DNA of 64,000 nucleotides, from assembly GCF_002749975.1 (NCBI RefSeq), contig NZ_PEIG01000001.1, forward strand, positions 666,787-730,786. The letters run 5' to 3'. Every line of letters begins with the position of its first letter. The first letter of the stretch is position 1. This DNA is from Gloeocapsopsis sp. IPPAS B-1203 (GTDB lineage: Bacteria > Cyanobacteriota > Cyanobacteriia > Cyanobacteriales > Chroococcidiopsidaceae). Shown here piece by piece: positions 17,554-25,896 of this stretch. The translations under genes and the position numbers were made by a program. The notes below the pieces were generated by a model. The model searched no databases and had not been told where the DNA came from. It saw only the letters and a program-made list of their open reading frames with translations.

Positions 17554-18411
17554 ATGAAGGAGCTAGAGGAAATTTTAGCGGTCGCGCGTTCCGTAGGTTG
17601 GGGAGCATCGTATTTGTTACGCTCTTATTACCAAGCTGACATTAACGAAGGTAATCTGGAAATTAAAGAGAAAAAAGATGGTCCTGTGACCTCAGCAGAT
17701 CTTGCAGTAAACCACTATATCTTAGATAAACTCAAGAGCAATTTGGGAGATGACGATTTTGCTTACATGAGTGAAGAAACTTATAAGTCGCAATCCCCTG
17801 AGTATTTTAATAAACCTTGGGTTTGGATTATCGATCCATTAGATGGAACGCGAGATTTTATTGATAAAACTGGCGAATATGCAATTCACATTGCTTTAGT
17901 CAAAGATCAGCGTCCCGTGCTTGCCATTGTTGCGTGCCCAGAGTTAGAAAAACTATACTATGCAATGCTTGGTGGTGGTAGCTTTGCTGAAACTCGTAAT
18001 GGTGGAGTTACGCCGATTAAAGTTTCAGATCGCAACCAAGCGGAAGATTTAACCTTAGTTGTTAGCCGTACACACCGCGATCAACGCTTCAATCAACTGT
18101 TAGAACACCTTCCTTGCAAGAAACAAAAATTTGTCGGTAGTGTAGGCTGCAAAATTGCCACAATTATTGAACAAGAAGCAGATGTCTATATTTCGCTTTC
18201 TGGTAAATCTGCACCGAAAGATTGGGATATGGCTGCACCAGAATTAATTTTAACCGAAGCTGGCGGACAGTTTACGCACTTTGATGGTAGTCCTTTGCAA
18301 TACAACACTGGAGATATTAATCAGTGGGGTGGTTTAATGGCAAGTAATGGTCATTGTCACACTCAACTTTGTCAAGAAGCCGAAAGGATTTTAGTTCAAA
18401 TAGACGGTTAA
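17554..18411 (+). CDS. cysQ: Inositol-monophosphatase-family phosphatase, CysQ-like
   Basis: The 285-residue enzyme probably removes the 3'-phosphate from phosphoadenosine phosphate in sulfate assimilation. Metal-binding motifs of the IMPase fold are intact: SEET near residue 73, WIIDPLDGTRDFI near residue 90 and the C-terminal DWDMAAPELILTEAGG. The GPVTSADLAVN segment and the KSAPKDWD region fit CysQ better than inositol monophosphatase proper. No other sulfur gene is near, so substrate choice is by family only. A minus-strand open frame overlaps its last 21 nt. Confidence 0.85.
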   Translation: MKELEEILAVARSVGWGASYLLRSYYQADINEGNLEIKEKKDGPVTSADLAVNHYILDKLKSNLGDDDFAYMSEETYKSQSPEYFNKPWVWIIDPLDGTRDFIDKTGEYAIHIALVKDQRPVLAIVACPELEKLYYAMLGGGSFAETRNGGVTPIKVSDRNQAEDLTLVVSRTHRDQRFNQLLEHLPCKKQKFVGSVGCKIATIIEQEADVYISLSGKSAPKDWDMAAPELILTEAGGQFTHFDGSPLQYNTGDINQWGGLMASNGHCHTQLCQEAERILVQIDG

Positions 18412-18585
18412 CAAGTCACGCGGATCATATTGTTGCAGTTGAGTGCATGACTCATCCCACCAAATGATCCGTTGTATTAGGCGATCGCTAAATGCGGGAT
18501 GATTGAGCAAAAAACTTTGCTCATTTTCCAGTAGTATATAAGTACCAATACTGGGTAGATACCTCTGAAACAGCCATGTCAGAAA
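18391..18585 (-). pseudogene. Start-less open frame, possible remnant of a small gene
   Basis: Between cysQ-like and the next Uma2 gene the minus strand is open for 64 codons. It reads FLTWLFQRYLPSIG..., then LLENEQSFLLN, RIIWWDESCTQLQQ and ends LLTVYLN with a TAA at 18391-18393. Composition looks protein-like, including a HIP1 octamer read as SDRL. No ATG, GTG or TTG start exists in frame after the upstream TAA at 18586-18588. It may be the tail of a lost gene, or chance. I do not recognise the family. Confidence 0.3.
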
Positions 18586-19370
18586 TTACCCTTCAAGAAT
18601 TAGGTGTGGCATTGCCCCCCACTCAAGACGAATTGCCTTGCAACGACGGTATTCCGATGGAAACCCAACGGCATAAAGTGCAAATGAATTTACTCATCAA
18701 TAGCTTATTGCCTTGGCTTGACAAGCGATCGGATGGATACGCAAGTGGCAATATGTTTGTCTACTTTAGTTTGGCGCAAGTACGCAATCAAGACTTTAGA
18801 GGACCAGACTTTTTTGCAGTGTTAGGAGTCCCTAAAAAAGAACGCAAAAGTTGGGTAGTGTGGGAAGAAGGAAAAGCACCAGATGTTGTTATTGAATTAC
18901 TTTCTGACAGTACTGCACAAGCAGATAAAAATGAAAAGAAGTTAATTTATCAAAATCAACTACGCGTACCCGAATATTTTTGGTTTGATCCATTTAATTC
19001 TGATGACTGGGCAGGATTCTACTTACAGCACGGAGTTTATCAACCCATAATGCCCAATGCTCAAAATCAATTAGTTAGTCACTCTCTCAGTTTAGCACTG
19101 CAACGCTGGCAAGGTACTTATGAGGGTGTGGAAGCAACTTGGTTACGCTGGGCAACTTTAGACGGAGAATTCTTACCAACTTTTGAAGAACAAGAACGTC
19201 AACGCGCTGAACAAGAATATCAACGCGCTGAACAAGAACGTCAACGCGCTGAACAAGCACAGTCCTTATTGCAACAGACAGTTCGGAATCTATTACAAGA
19301 AGGCATGACAGTAGAACAAGTAGCTAGATTAACAGGTTTATCACAAATACAAGTAGAAGAATTTAGATGA
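18576..19370 (+). CDS. Uma2-family putative endonuclease with repetitive C-terminal tail
   Basis: The 264 residues comprise a Uma2 domain (about 40-200) with KAPDVVIELLSDSTAQADKNEKK and VPEYFWFDPF, carrying the conserved Asp and Glu-x-Leu positions. A tail follows of three EQERQRA-like heptads forming a short coiled coil, then NLLQEGMTVEQVARLTGLSQ, a helix-turn-helix-like ending. The same EGM...TGL ending is found on the Rpn-family nuclease at 29626-30399. The gene starts at the ATG 18576 and sits alone. Function is unknown. Confidence 0.82.
   Translation: MSEITLQELGVALPPTQDELPCNDGIPMETQRHKVQMNLLINSLLPWLDKRSDGYASGNMFVYFSLAQVRNQDFRGPDFFAVLGVPKKERKSWVVWEEGKAPDVVIELLSDSTAQADKNEKKLIYQNQLRVPEYFWFDPFNSDDWAGFYLQHGVYQPIMPNAQNQLVSHSLSLALQRWQGTYEGVEATWLRWATLDGEFLPTFEEQERQRAEQEYQRAEQERQRAEQAQSLLQQTVRNLLQEGMTVEQVARLTGLSQIQVEEFR
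19188..19259 (+). repeat. 21-bp in-frame tandem repeat (3.4 units)
   Basis: The unit GAACAAGAACGTCAACGCGCT starts at 19188, 19209 (two or three base changes: ...GAATATCAA...) and 19230, with a partial unit from 19251. It encodes EQERQRA/EQEYQRA/EQERQRA/EQA in the Uma2 tail. Because it is a multiple of three, copy number can vary without breaking the frame. Confidence 0.8.
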
Positions 19371-19375
19371 ATAAG

Positions 19376-19450
19376 ATTGGTAATTGGTAACTGGTAATTG
19401 GTACAACAACTCTATCACCCATGACCCTTTACCTATTACCCAATCTCAAC
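19376..19450. repeat. Short tandem repeat hairpin (ATTGGTAA/TTACCAAT type)
   Basis: Repeated TGGTAATTGG and TGGTAACTGG units on the left (19378-19405) face TTTACCTATTACCCAAT units on the right (about 19427-19443), so the region can fold on itself. It sits between a rightward and a leftward gene end and may act as a bidirectional terminator. It belongs to the same repeat family as the blocks at about 23174, 40255, 42136 and 43627. Confidence 0.6.
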
Positions 19451-19484
19451 AGGTATACTTAACTAATTAGGCTTACCTACAATT

Positions 19485-20372
19485 TTAAATTTCGGCTACA
19501 GCGCGTTCAATTAAGCGACGTGCCAATGTTTGTGTACCTGTGTGTTCGTAGTAGTTTGTTGCTACATCAATAAATGCTGCAAGGTAATCAAGTTTATCGT
19601 CAGCAACTTCAATCGCTTGTTGGAGATTACTAACGACTTTTTGTGGTGTGAGATTTCGTGAAGAAACAAGCCCACTCATCCAACCTTTAACTGAGTCAAA
19701 GCTTTCTCCAATGAAAAGTAGTTTATTTAGAGAAGTTACGCCTGGAATTGCATCACTTATACGTTGAAAAGTTGCGTTTTTTTCTAACTCTTTAGGATTT
19801 GTGTCATTGAGAACTGATTGTGCTTTGAGGATGAAATCTGGTCCTAAGGGAATCAAACCATCAACACAAACTAAAGCAACCATCCGCATTAATGATTCTC
19901 CACTGTAGTCGGCTAAAGAGGCAACAAAATCACCAATACTATCTCCAGGAATACCGTTAATGTAGCAAAATGCAACTAATTCCGCGACTAATTTGAGACT
20001 TAAATCGATGGTTTGTGCTTTGTCGGCTTTGGGAGTCAGGCGATTCAAGAAACCTAGCAGCGGAACACGTTCGCCGATTTTATTTGCCAATGCGGCTGAA
20101 CCTAGGGCAACATCGGTACTATCAACTGTTTGATACAACCACATGGCGCGTTGATAGCCTTGCGAGCGATCGTTGTAGAGATAAATCGCGCGTTCGCCAA
20201 TTTGTTGAATTAGAGATTCGTCAGTTTCTCCTGTAACAACACGAATTGTGCTTTCAAATCCTGTCACATTTTGCCACTGACCAGGAATCACAAAATCGAG
20301 CGATCGCAGCATCGAGACAGTTAAATTATTAGTTGGTAGATTATCAACCAACTTTTGGATTGGTTTACTCAC
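19485..20372 (-). CDS. Conserved hypothetical protein
   Basis: The 295-residue, mostly helical, soluble-looking protein has no signal peptide. I do not recognise a characterised domain. Visible features are an N-terminal PIQKLVDNLP and SLDFVIPGQW segment, repeated amphipathic helices, and a central hydrophobic stretch (LVAELVAFCYINGIPG, ALVCVDGLIPLGP) that could be a buried helical hairpin. It ends RRLIERAVAEI. The next gene in the same direction is a lipoprotein, 43 nt upstream, so the two may be co-transcribed. No function is proposed. Confidence 0.7.
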   Translation of the reverse strand: MSKPIQKLVDNLPTNNLTVSMLRSLDFVIPGQWQNVTGFESTIRVVTGETDESLIQQIGERAIYLYNDRSQGYQRAMWLYQTVDSTDVALGSAALANKIGERVPLLGFLNRLTPKADKAQTIDLSLKLVAELVAFCYINGIPGDSIGDFVASLADYSGESLMRMVALVCVDGLIPLGPDFILKAQSVLNDTNPKELEKNATFQRISDAIPGVTSLNKLLFIGESFDSVKGWMSGLVSSRNLTPQKVVSNLQQAIEVADDKLDYLAAFIDVATNYYEHTGTQTLARRLIERAVAEI

Positions 20373-20415
20373 GTCAAGCTCCTGTATTCAAAATTTATCT
20401 CAGTCTGGGATACAA

Positions 20416-20928
20416 TCACTGCAATTTTGCAAGACCTTGGTAATCGAATTGTTTTAACAAAGCTTCGCGATCGCCGGCAGTAAACGACGCATCGCGCGAT
20501 AACACTTTCACTTGATAGCGATCGGCAACTAGCACTGCTGTTTGTGTATTCCCAATCTCCAATGCGGGATAGCCTGCAATTTGCTTTGTCGCATTTTTAA
20601 ATTTTGCCGCAGCAGTTGGAAGGCTGCGCGTATCAGAAATCGCCATTAATGCTAAATCCTTACCGTCTTTTTTCAACTTAGCTTCAGCAAAACCTTTTTT
20701 CTCCTGCGTGTAAACTCGTTCATAACCGCGACTAGCCGCAGGAAAAAACTGATTGAAACTACCACCTTGAGTTGCATCTTTAGCAACCGCTTGACCACTT
20801 TTTTGTTGGCTACTAATTGCTTGCACTTCGTCGAAACGCGAGGGGGCTTGAGTCTGACAAGCTGTCACAAACAATAACATTGAGAGTAAAAAAGCCGCCA
20901 AAACCCTACGTGCATTTGGAAAAAACAT
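20416..20928 (-). CDS. Conserved lipoprotein
   Basis: The 170-residue protein starts with a basic N-terminus and hydrophobic core ending in the lipobox VTAC (Cys24), so it should be lipid-anchored on the outer face of the inner membrane or in the outer membrane. The mature part is hydrophilic, with KKGFAEAKLKKDGKDLALMAISDT and a C-terminal DYQGLAKLQ. Similar small lipoproteins are common in cyanobacteria, without known role. It is 43 nt upstream of the helical protein that follows it in the minus direction. Confidence 0.75.
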   Translation of the reverse strand: MFFPNARRVLAAFLLSMLLFVTACQTQAPSRFDEVQAISSQQKSGQAVAKDATQGGSFNQFFPAASRGYERVYTQEKKGFAEAKLKKDGKDLALMAISDTRSLPTAAAKFKNATKQIAGYPALEIGNTQTAVLVADRYQVKVLSRDASFTAGDREALLKQFDYQGLAKLQ

Positions 20929-21052
20929 TCATGTCTCCTTGAGATTAGTAATGAGGGGTGAGGAGTGAGGAGCGTTAGCGCAGCGGGACGAAGTCCGGAG
21001 CGAGTGAAAGAGTAACTAGTAGCTAGTGATTAGTTAAGGTAAACTTGTTATC

Positions 21053-21724
21053 TTATTTTCCCGCCAATCCCCCTATTTTTGCTTCTTCACGGTAAGCAAT
21101 TACAGCATAAAAGGGATCTCCTCCACCCGCACCTAACCATTGCAAGATTGATGCTTTGGATTGACGTACAATCACTTCGGGAGGCGTAAATCCAGGTACT
21201 GACTCAAAGTAGTGTTTAACTAACTCAACTCGGCTCGCTTCTGAACTTTCGCGCCATGCTTCAATTGCTTTTTGAAAAAACATTCGGTTGGAAAAGCTAA
21301 CGATCGCAACTCCACCAGGTTTAAGAATACGATGAATTTCAGAAAACACGGCTTCGGGATATTGTAGGTACTGCACCGATACAGTATTGAGTACCGCATC
21401 AAAATCTTGGTCTTTGAGTGGAAACTTAGGATTTTCGTTGAGGTTTTGCACAAAATAATGATTCAATTGCGGATTTCGTGCCAATTCCTCTTCATTGAGT
21501 CCGTGTCCTTCAACATGAGAAAATTCTATCTCTTTAGGTAGATGCGAAACCCAACTACTCATCATGTCAAAAATACGGGTATTGGGCTTGAGGCGGAGGC
21601 GATACAAATCTGTCAGCTGTTGAATAAAGCCATCGTCAACATGAGTCACAAAGCGAGGATAAGCATAAAACTGTTGATCGTCGGAACCGTCTAATTTTTG
21701 TCTTTGGTTAGGTCGCAGTACCAT
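21053..21724 (-). CDS. Class I SAM-dependent methyltransferase
   Basis: The 223-residue enzyme has a divergent N-terminus (FVTHVDDGFIQQLTDLYRLRLKPNTRIFDMMSSWVSHLP), in which IFDMMSSWVS takes the place of the usual glycine-rich motif I. A normal motif IV-V region follows: DQDFDAVLNTVSVQYLQYPEAVF and LKPGGVAIVSFSNRMFF. This variant, which lacks the GxGxG loop, is common in cyanobacteria and plants. The substrate is unknown. The gene begins with ATG at 21724 and is separated from the DoxX gene by 168 nt of noncoding sequence. Confidence 0.78.
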   Translation of the reverse strand: MVLRPNQRQKLDGSDDQQFYAYPRFVTHVDDGFIQQLTDLYRLRLKPNTRIFDMMSSWVSHLPKEIEFSHVEGHGLNEEELARNPQLNHYFVQNLNENPKFPLKDQDFDAVLNTVSVQYLQYPEAVFSEIHRILKPGGVAIVSFSNRMFFQKAIEAWRESSEASRVELVKHYFESVPGFTPPEVIVRQSKASILQWLGAGGGDPFYAVIAYREEAKIGGLAGK

Positions 21725-21892
21725 ATTGTTTAGTTAACATAGTCCCTTCTCAGTTTAGAAAAAATTACAGAGTGTAAAGCTGCTAGAAGAAAATATAGAC
21801 GAAGCCCAATTTTTTTTACCCTGCAAAGCGACACGTCATCTCCTGTTTTGTAAAAACAGGACTCAGTGTGGTTGAGCAAGATTTTAATCGCG

Positions 21893-22360
21893 TCAAGCAA
21901 TGCCTTTACTGGATTGCTGCACTGCCACAATCCAAGTCCACCCAATCAAAAAGACTTGCAGAGGTACGCGAAATAGCAAGTAAATCGGTCCATTGACATT
22001 ACCACCAAAATTCACTGAATTTAAGGCAGCATAAATATTAGATGGAAAGACGCAGATTAAAAACGCTATCACCAATATTCCTGTCAGTCGAGAGTACTGA
22101 GGGATCAGTAAGCCAACTGCAAAAAGTAATTCAATAATTCCTGTTACGTGGATGATGAAATACCGCAGAGGAATAAACTCAGGTAGCATTTGCACCATAC
22201 CATCGTCGAGTAAGAAGTGGCTGATTCCAGTAAACAGAAACATGGCAGCTAAAGCAGTTCTGCCACAAAGGCGATAGCCAATTGACTGTTTGTGGAAGAA
22301 GACAAATCTAACTAAAATAGCAAAGGCAAAAGTAGCTAACAAAATAACTAAGGTAGCCAC
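21893..22360 (-). CDS. DoxX-like small membrane protein
   Basis: The 155-residue protein has four to five hydrophobic segments and the RTALAAMFLFTGISHFLL and HVTGIIELLFAVGLLIP signatures of the DoxX/DoxD-like family. It probably starts with GTG at 22360 because AGGAGGG lies about 9 nt upstream. DoxX-like proteins are linked to redox or sulfur chemistry in other bacteria; no partner is visible here. The last codons are followed by AT-rich noncoding DNA. Confidence 0.72.
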   Translation of the reverse strand: MATLVILLATFAFAILVRFVFFHKQSIGYRLCGRTALAAMFLFTGISHFLLDDGMVQMLPEFIPLRYFIIHVTGIIELLFAVGLLIPQYSRLTGILVIAFLICVFPSNIYAALNSVNFGGNVNGPIYLLFRVPLQVFLIGWTWIVAVQQSSKGIA

Positions 22361-22757
22361 GGTTTTTTCCCTCCTGCTTAAGTGTCAGCAGAAAATAACG
22401 AAATTAAACAGCAATCTAATTATTTGCGTGCTGAATGATATCCTGAGCCATAAAAGCTTTCTCTACATCGCCTCTAATTTCTTAAGAAAATTAATTCAAT
22501 ATAGCTTACTTTATGCAATTAAGTTTATATTCAATTTATTTCATACAGTAATATAGTATCATCTCTAGCTCAATAGTGAGCCTATCGGTATCATTGCTAG
22601 TTAACATCGCCCTTAGATTAATTCGTAATCAATCCTCATTGATCAAATAATGACGACGTGGACAAAATTTGTACTTACACCAAATAAGCCCACCTGTGTG
22701 GGCAGAGTGACAAGTTTTTGGTGTATCACTAAACTTGTATTCTGAGGTCAATCTGAA
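22361..22757. other. Intergenic region with one terminator-like hairpin
   Basis: The 397 nt hold no gene I can support; a rightward 88-codon frame here has the composition of AT-rich noncoding DNA. The only structure seen is GCCCAC at 22688-22693 pairing with GTGGGC at 22698-22703. Read on the minus strand it follows the pterin dehydratase gene and is trailed by TTATTT, so it may terminate that gene. Confidence 0.45.
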
Positions 22758-23111
22758 CTAATTATGCGATGAACCAGTAGCAATTTTGTCTGTTTTTGCT
22801 GCCATAATGAAATCATTGCGGTGCAATCCAGAGATTGCATGAGTCCACCAACTAACTTTGACTTTGCCCCACTCTGTCAGTAATGCAGGGTGATGTCCTT
22901 CGTCTTCTGCTGCTGCGCCAACGCGGTTAGTAAAATCGAGTGCAGCTTGAAAATTGGGAAACTTGTAAGTACGTTCTAAACGCGCTTCCCCGTCTACCTC
23001 TACAATATTCCAGTCGGAAATTTGTGGTTTGAGTTCGGCAATTTCTGCTTCTGTAACGCGGGGTGCATCTTTATGACACGCAGTACACTTTTGTTTTACT
23101 AAAGCTTCCAT
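22758..23111 (-). CDS. Pterin-4a-carbinolamine dehydratase
   Basis: The 117-residue enzyme recycles hydroxytetrahydropterin or acts as a DCoH-like protein. The signature is clear: [19 protein letters not shown] followed by [20 protein letters not shown], including the catalytic His pair and Trp. The N-terminus has [10 protein letters not shown]. CxxC near the N-terminus is common in bacterial members, and the CxxCH form here resembles a haem-attachment motif but without a signal peptide is most likely fortuitous. A GAGGGA Shine-Dalgarno supports the ATG at 23111. Confidence 0.9.
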   Translation of the reverse strand: MEALVKQKCTACHKDAPRVTEAEIAELKPQISDWNIVEVDGEARLERTYKFPNFQAALDFTNRVGAAAEDEGHHPALLTEWGKVKVSWWTHAISGLHRNDFIMAAKTDKIATGSSHN

Positions 23112-23173
23112 AATTCCCTCTTGCTGTAAATAAACTGACTGATGTAAGTAGGTAAAAATAAATGTAGCGTAAA

Positions 23174-23263
23174 GGCTGGTAATTGGTCATTGGTAATCGG
23201 TAATTGGTCGTCGCCAAGACGTTCTATCAACATTTACCCATTACCTGTTACCCGTTACCAGAT
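23174..23263. repeat. Short tandem repeat hairpin (GGTAATTGGTCATTGG type)
   Basis: Left units GGTAATTGGTCATTGGTAATC (23180-23210) are mirrored by TTACCCATTACCTGTTACCCGTTACC (23230-23260). The block lies in the divergent region between the pterin dehydratase and the S9 peptidase, and belongs to the same dispersed repeat family as several others in this window. Confidence 0.6.
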
Positions 23264-23303
23264 CCTTACTTAAATAGTTTGATGCCGTATTTCTAAATTA
23301 ACA

Positions 23304-25202
23304 ATGCAAACTGTAACAGAAGCTCAATTATCCAAGCTACCACCGCTGATTCCGCGTGAAATTCTTTTTGGCAATCCTGAACGCGCCCGCCCACAGTTAT
23401 CTCCTGATGGGAAATATTTAGCATATATTGCACCTGATGAGAAGAACGTTTTACAAGTATGGTTGCGTACAGTAGGACAAGAAGACGATCGCAAACTTAC
23501 CGACGATAAAAAGCGCGGTATCCGTGTCTATTTTTGGACGTATGAAGGCGAACAGTTAATTTATCTTCAAGATACTGATGGTGATGAAAATTGGCATTTG
23601 TATTCAGTAAATATTAAAACTCAGATTGTCCGCGATTTAACGCCGTTTCAAGGAATTCAAGCGCAACCAGTAGGACTTGATCCGCACTTTCCCAATGAAA
23701 TACTTGTAGGGTTAAACTTAGAAGATCTGCGCAAGCATGATGTCTATCGAGTTAACTTGAAAAATGGTGCAGTCGAATTTGATACCGAAAATCCAGGGAA
23801 TATTGTCGGCTGGTTGGCGGATGCACAGTTTAAAATTAAAGCAGCGATCGCAACTACCCCAGATGGTGGTTCAGATCTTTTGTATAGAGAAACCTTAGAT
23901 CAGGAATGGCAGTTATTACGCCACTGGGGACCAAATGATGAAGGTTATCCCGCACTTTTCTCTAATGATGGTCAAACACTCTATATCATTGCTAGTCACG
24001 AAGCAAACACTCAGCGACTCATTGCTTTAAATTTAGCGACTCGTGAAGAAACGGTCATTGCCGAAGATCCTCAGTATGACGTTGATGGCGTGCTTGTGCA
24101 ACCGCTTTCGCGGCGAATTCAAGCTGTTTCTTTTTATAAAGATAAAGAAGAGTGGCAAATTCTCGATCAAAGTATTGCGCCGGATTTTGCAGCAATCTCG
24201 CAGGTACATCATGGAGAATTTGGAATTGGTAGCCGCGACTTAGCAGATAAAACTTGGTTAGTGTCTTACCTCACTGATGATGGTCCTGTTTATTACTACA
24301 CTTACGATCGCGAGTCAAAAAATAGCACTTTACTCTTCAGCAACCAACCGAAACTTGAAGGATTGCAACTAGCATCGATGCAGCCTGTTTCTTATACTGC
24401 ACGTGATGGGTTAACAATTTATGGCTACTTAACAACACCTGTCGGAATTGAAGCAAAGAACTTACCAACAGTACTATTAGTTCACGGTGGACCTTGGGCG
24501 CGGGATACTTGGGGTTACGATCCTGAAGTGCAATGGCTGGCAAATCGCGGCTATGCAGTGTTGCAAGTCAATTTCCGTGGTTCGACAGGTTATGGTAAAA
24601 ATTTCCTCAACGCGGGTAATCGCGAATGGGGTGCAAAAATGCACGATGACTTGATTGATGCGGTAAATTGGTTAGTCGAACAAGGAATTTCCCATCCACA
24701 AAAGATTGCCATCATGGGTGGTTCTTATGGTGGTTATGCAACTTTAGTTGGGTTAACGTTTACTCCTGATGTATTTGCTGCGGGTGTGGATATTGTTGGT
24801 CCTAGTAACTTGATTACGATGATGGAGAGTATTCCTCCATATTGGGAACCATTAAGAGCAATGGAAGCGCATCGTATTGGTAATTTAGAAACAGAACAAG
24901 AGTTTTTAAAGTCGCGATCGCCTTTATTTTACGCTGACCGCATCGAAAAACCGTTACTCATTGCCCAAGGCGCGAACGATCCGCGCGTTAAACAAGCTGA
25001 AAGCGATCAAATTGTAGAAGCTGTCAAAAAAGCAGGTAAGCCTGTAGAATATGCACTGTATACCGATGAAGGACACGGCTTTGCGCGTCCTGAAAACCGC
25101 TTGCACTTCTATGCTGTAGCGGAGGAGTTTTTAGCAAAGTACCTCGGTGGAAGGTTTGAAGCGATGGGAGATATCTCTGGTCATTCTGGCGTGATTCAAT
25201 AG
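23304..25202 (+). CDS. S9-family serine peptidase (acylaminoacyl-peptidase-like)
   Basis: The 632-residue protein has an N-terminal beta-propeller (about 1-370, with repeats such as PQLSPDGKYLAYIAPDEKN) and a C-terminal alpha/beta-hydrolase domain. The nucleophile is in GGSYGGYATLVG, with Ser474. The Asp is in QGANDPRVKQ and the His in DEGHGFARPENR. The oxyanion region LVHGGPWARDTWG is typical of S9C peptidases. It has no signal peptide, so it probably acts in the cytoplasm on oligopeptides. A perfect stem-loop follows the stop. Confidence 0.92.
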   Translation: MQTVTEAQLSKLPPLIPREILFGNPERARPQLSPDGKYLAYIAPDEKNVLQVWLRTVGQEDDRKLTDDKKRGIRVYFWTYEGEQLIYLQDTDGDENWHLYSVNIKTQIVRDLTPFQGIQAQPVGLDPHFPNEILVGLNLEDLRKHDVYRVNLKNGAVEFDTENPGNIVGWLADAQFKIKAAIATTPDGGSDLLYRETLDQEWQLLRHWGPNDEGYPALFSNDGQTLYIIASHEANTQRLIALNLATREETVIAEDPQYDVDGVLVQPLSRRIQAVSFYKDKEEWQILDQSIAPDFAAISQVHHGEFGIGSRDLADKTWLVSYLTDDGPVYYYTYDRESKNSTLLFSNQPKLEGLQLASMQPVSYTARDGLTIYGYLTTPVGIEAKNLPTVLLVHGGPWARDTWGYDPEVQWLANRGYAVLQVNFRGSTGYGKNFLNAGNREWGAKMHDDLIDAVNWLVEQGISHPQKIAIMGGSYGGYATLVGLTFTPDVFAAGVDIVGPSNLITMMESIPPYWEPLRAMEAHRIGNLETEQEFLKSRSPLFYADRIEKPLLIAQGANDPRVKQAESDQIVEAVKKAGKPVEYALYTDEGHGFARPENRLHFYAVAEEFLAKYLGGRFEAMGDISGHSGVIQ

Positions 25203-25208
25203 TTTTAG

Positions 25209-25227
25209 GGTGGGCTTTTTGCCCACC
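25209..25227 (+). terminator. Stem-loop terminator after S9 peptidase
   Basis: GGTGGGC at 25209-25215 and GCCCACC at 25221-25227 form a perfect 7-bp stem around TTTTT. There is no strong T-tract on the plus strand after the stem. GC-rich stems of this form commonly mark gene ends in cyanobacteria. Confidence 0.55.
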
Positions 25228-25270
25228 TTGAGAATTAGATTGAGATAGAGAATCATTGAGTAAGGAACTT

Positions 25271-25834
25271 ATGATTACTAATGAATACTATCTTTCACCG
25301 GAAGAATATCTAGAAGCAGAGAAAACCAGCCAAATCAAACACGAATATATTGATGGACAAGTTTATGCAATGGCAGGGGCAAGTGATGCTCATGTCACTG
25401 TAACAGGAAACCTCTTTGTTTTGTTACGCAACCATCTCCGAGGTGGTGGGTGTCGTGTCTACATGGCAGAGATGAAAGCACAGATCGAAGCTATCAATCG
25501 CTACTACTATCCTGATGTTATGGTAACTTGCGATCTCCGAGACAAAGAAACTGACTATTTTAAGTCATACCCTTGCTTAATTGTAGAAGTACTTTCTGAA
25601 AGTACTGAGGCATTTGACCGAGGTAAAAAATTTAATGACTACCGCCATTTAGAGTCACTTCAAGAATATGTGTTAATTTCTCAAGACACGATGAATGTAG
25701 AGTGTTTTCGTCGTAACGAAAAAGGGCGTTGGGAACTTTACCCTTATGAACAAGGACAAGAAATACATTTAGCCAGCGTTAATTTTCACTGTCCTATCGC
25801 AGCAATTTATGAAGATGTGAGTATACAATTGTGA
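25271..25834 (+). CDS. Uma2-family (DUF820) putative endonuclease
   Basis: The 187-residue protein has the canonical Uma2 opening LSPEEYLEAEKTSQIKHEYI and DGQVYAMAGAS, then YYPDVMVTCD with the conserved Asp and CLIVEVLSESTE with the conserved Glu. The ORF is open from a TTG at 25256, but the ATG at 25271 is preceded by AAGGA and is the better start. This is the archetypal short form without a tail. Its role is unknown. Confidence 0.85.
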   Translation: MITNEYYLSPEEYLEAEKTSQIKHEYIDGQVYAMAGASDAHVTVTGNLFVLLRNHLRGGGCRVYMAEMKAQIEAINRYYYPDVMVTCDLRDKETDYFKSYPCLIVEVLSESTEAFDRGKKFNDYRHLESLQEYVLISQDTMNVECFRRNEKGRWELYPYEQGQEIHLASVNFHCPIAAIYEDVSIQL

Positions 25835-25896
25835 TTACTTCTTACTTTTTTGATTGATTGACAGTATTTAGTTTTTGTTGGTTTATAACTCACTTA

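Noticed and set aside
22290..22556. Rightward 88-residue frame
   Set aside because: It is AT-rich, rich in Lys, Ile and Leu as random AT sequence would be, and overlaps the DoxX-like gene antisense.
22758..23111. Haem-binding CxxCH in the pterin dehydratase
   Set aside because: There is no signal peptide or second haem feature, and CxxC near the N-terminus is usual for bacterial members.
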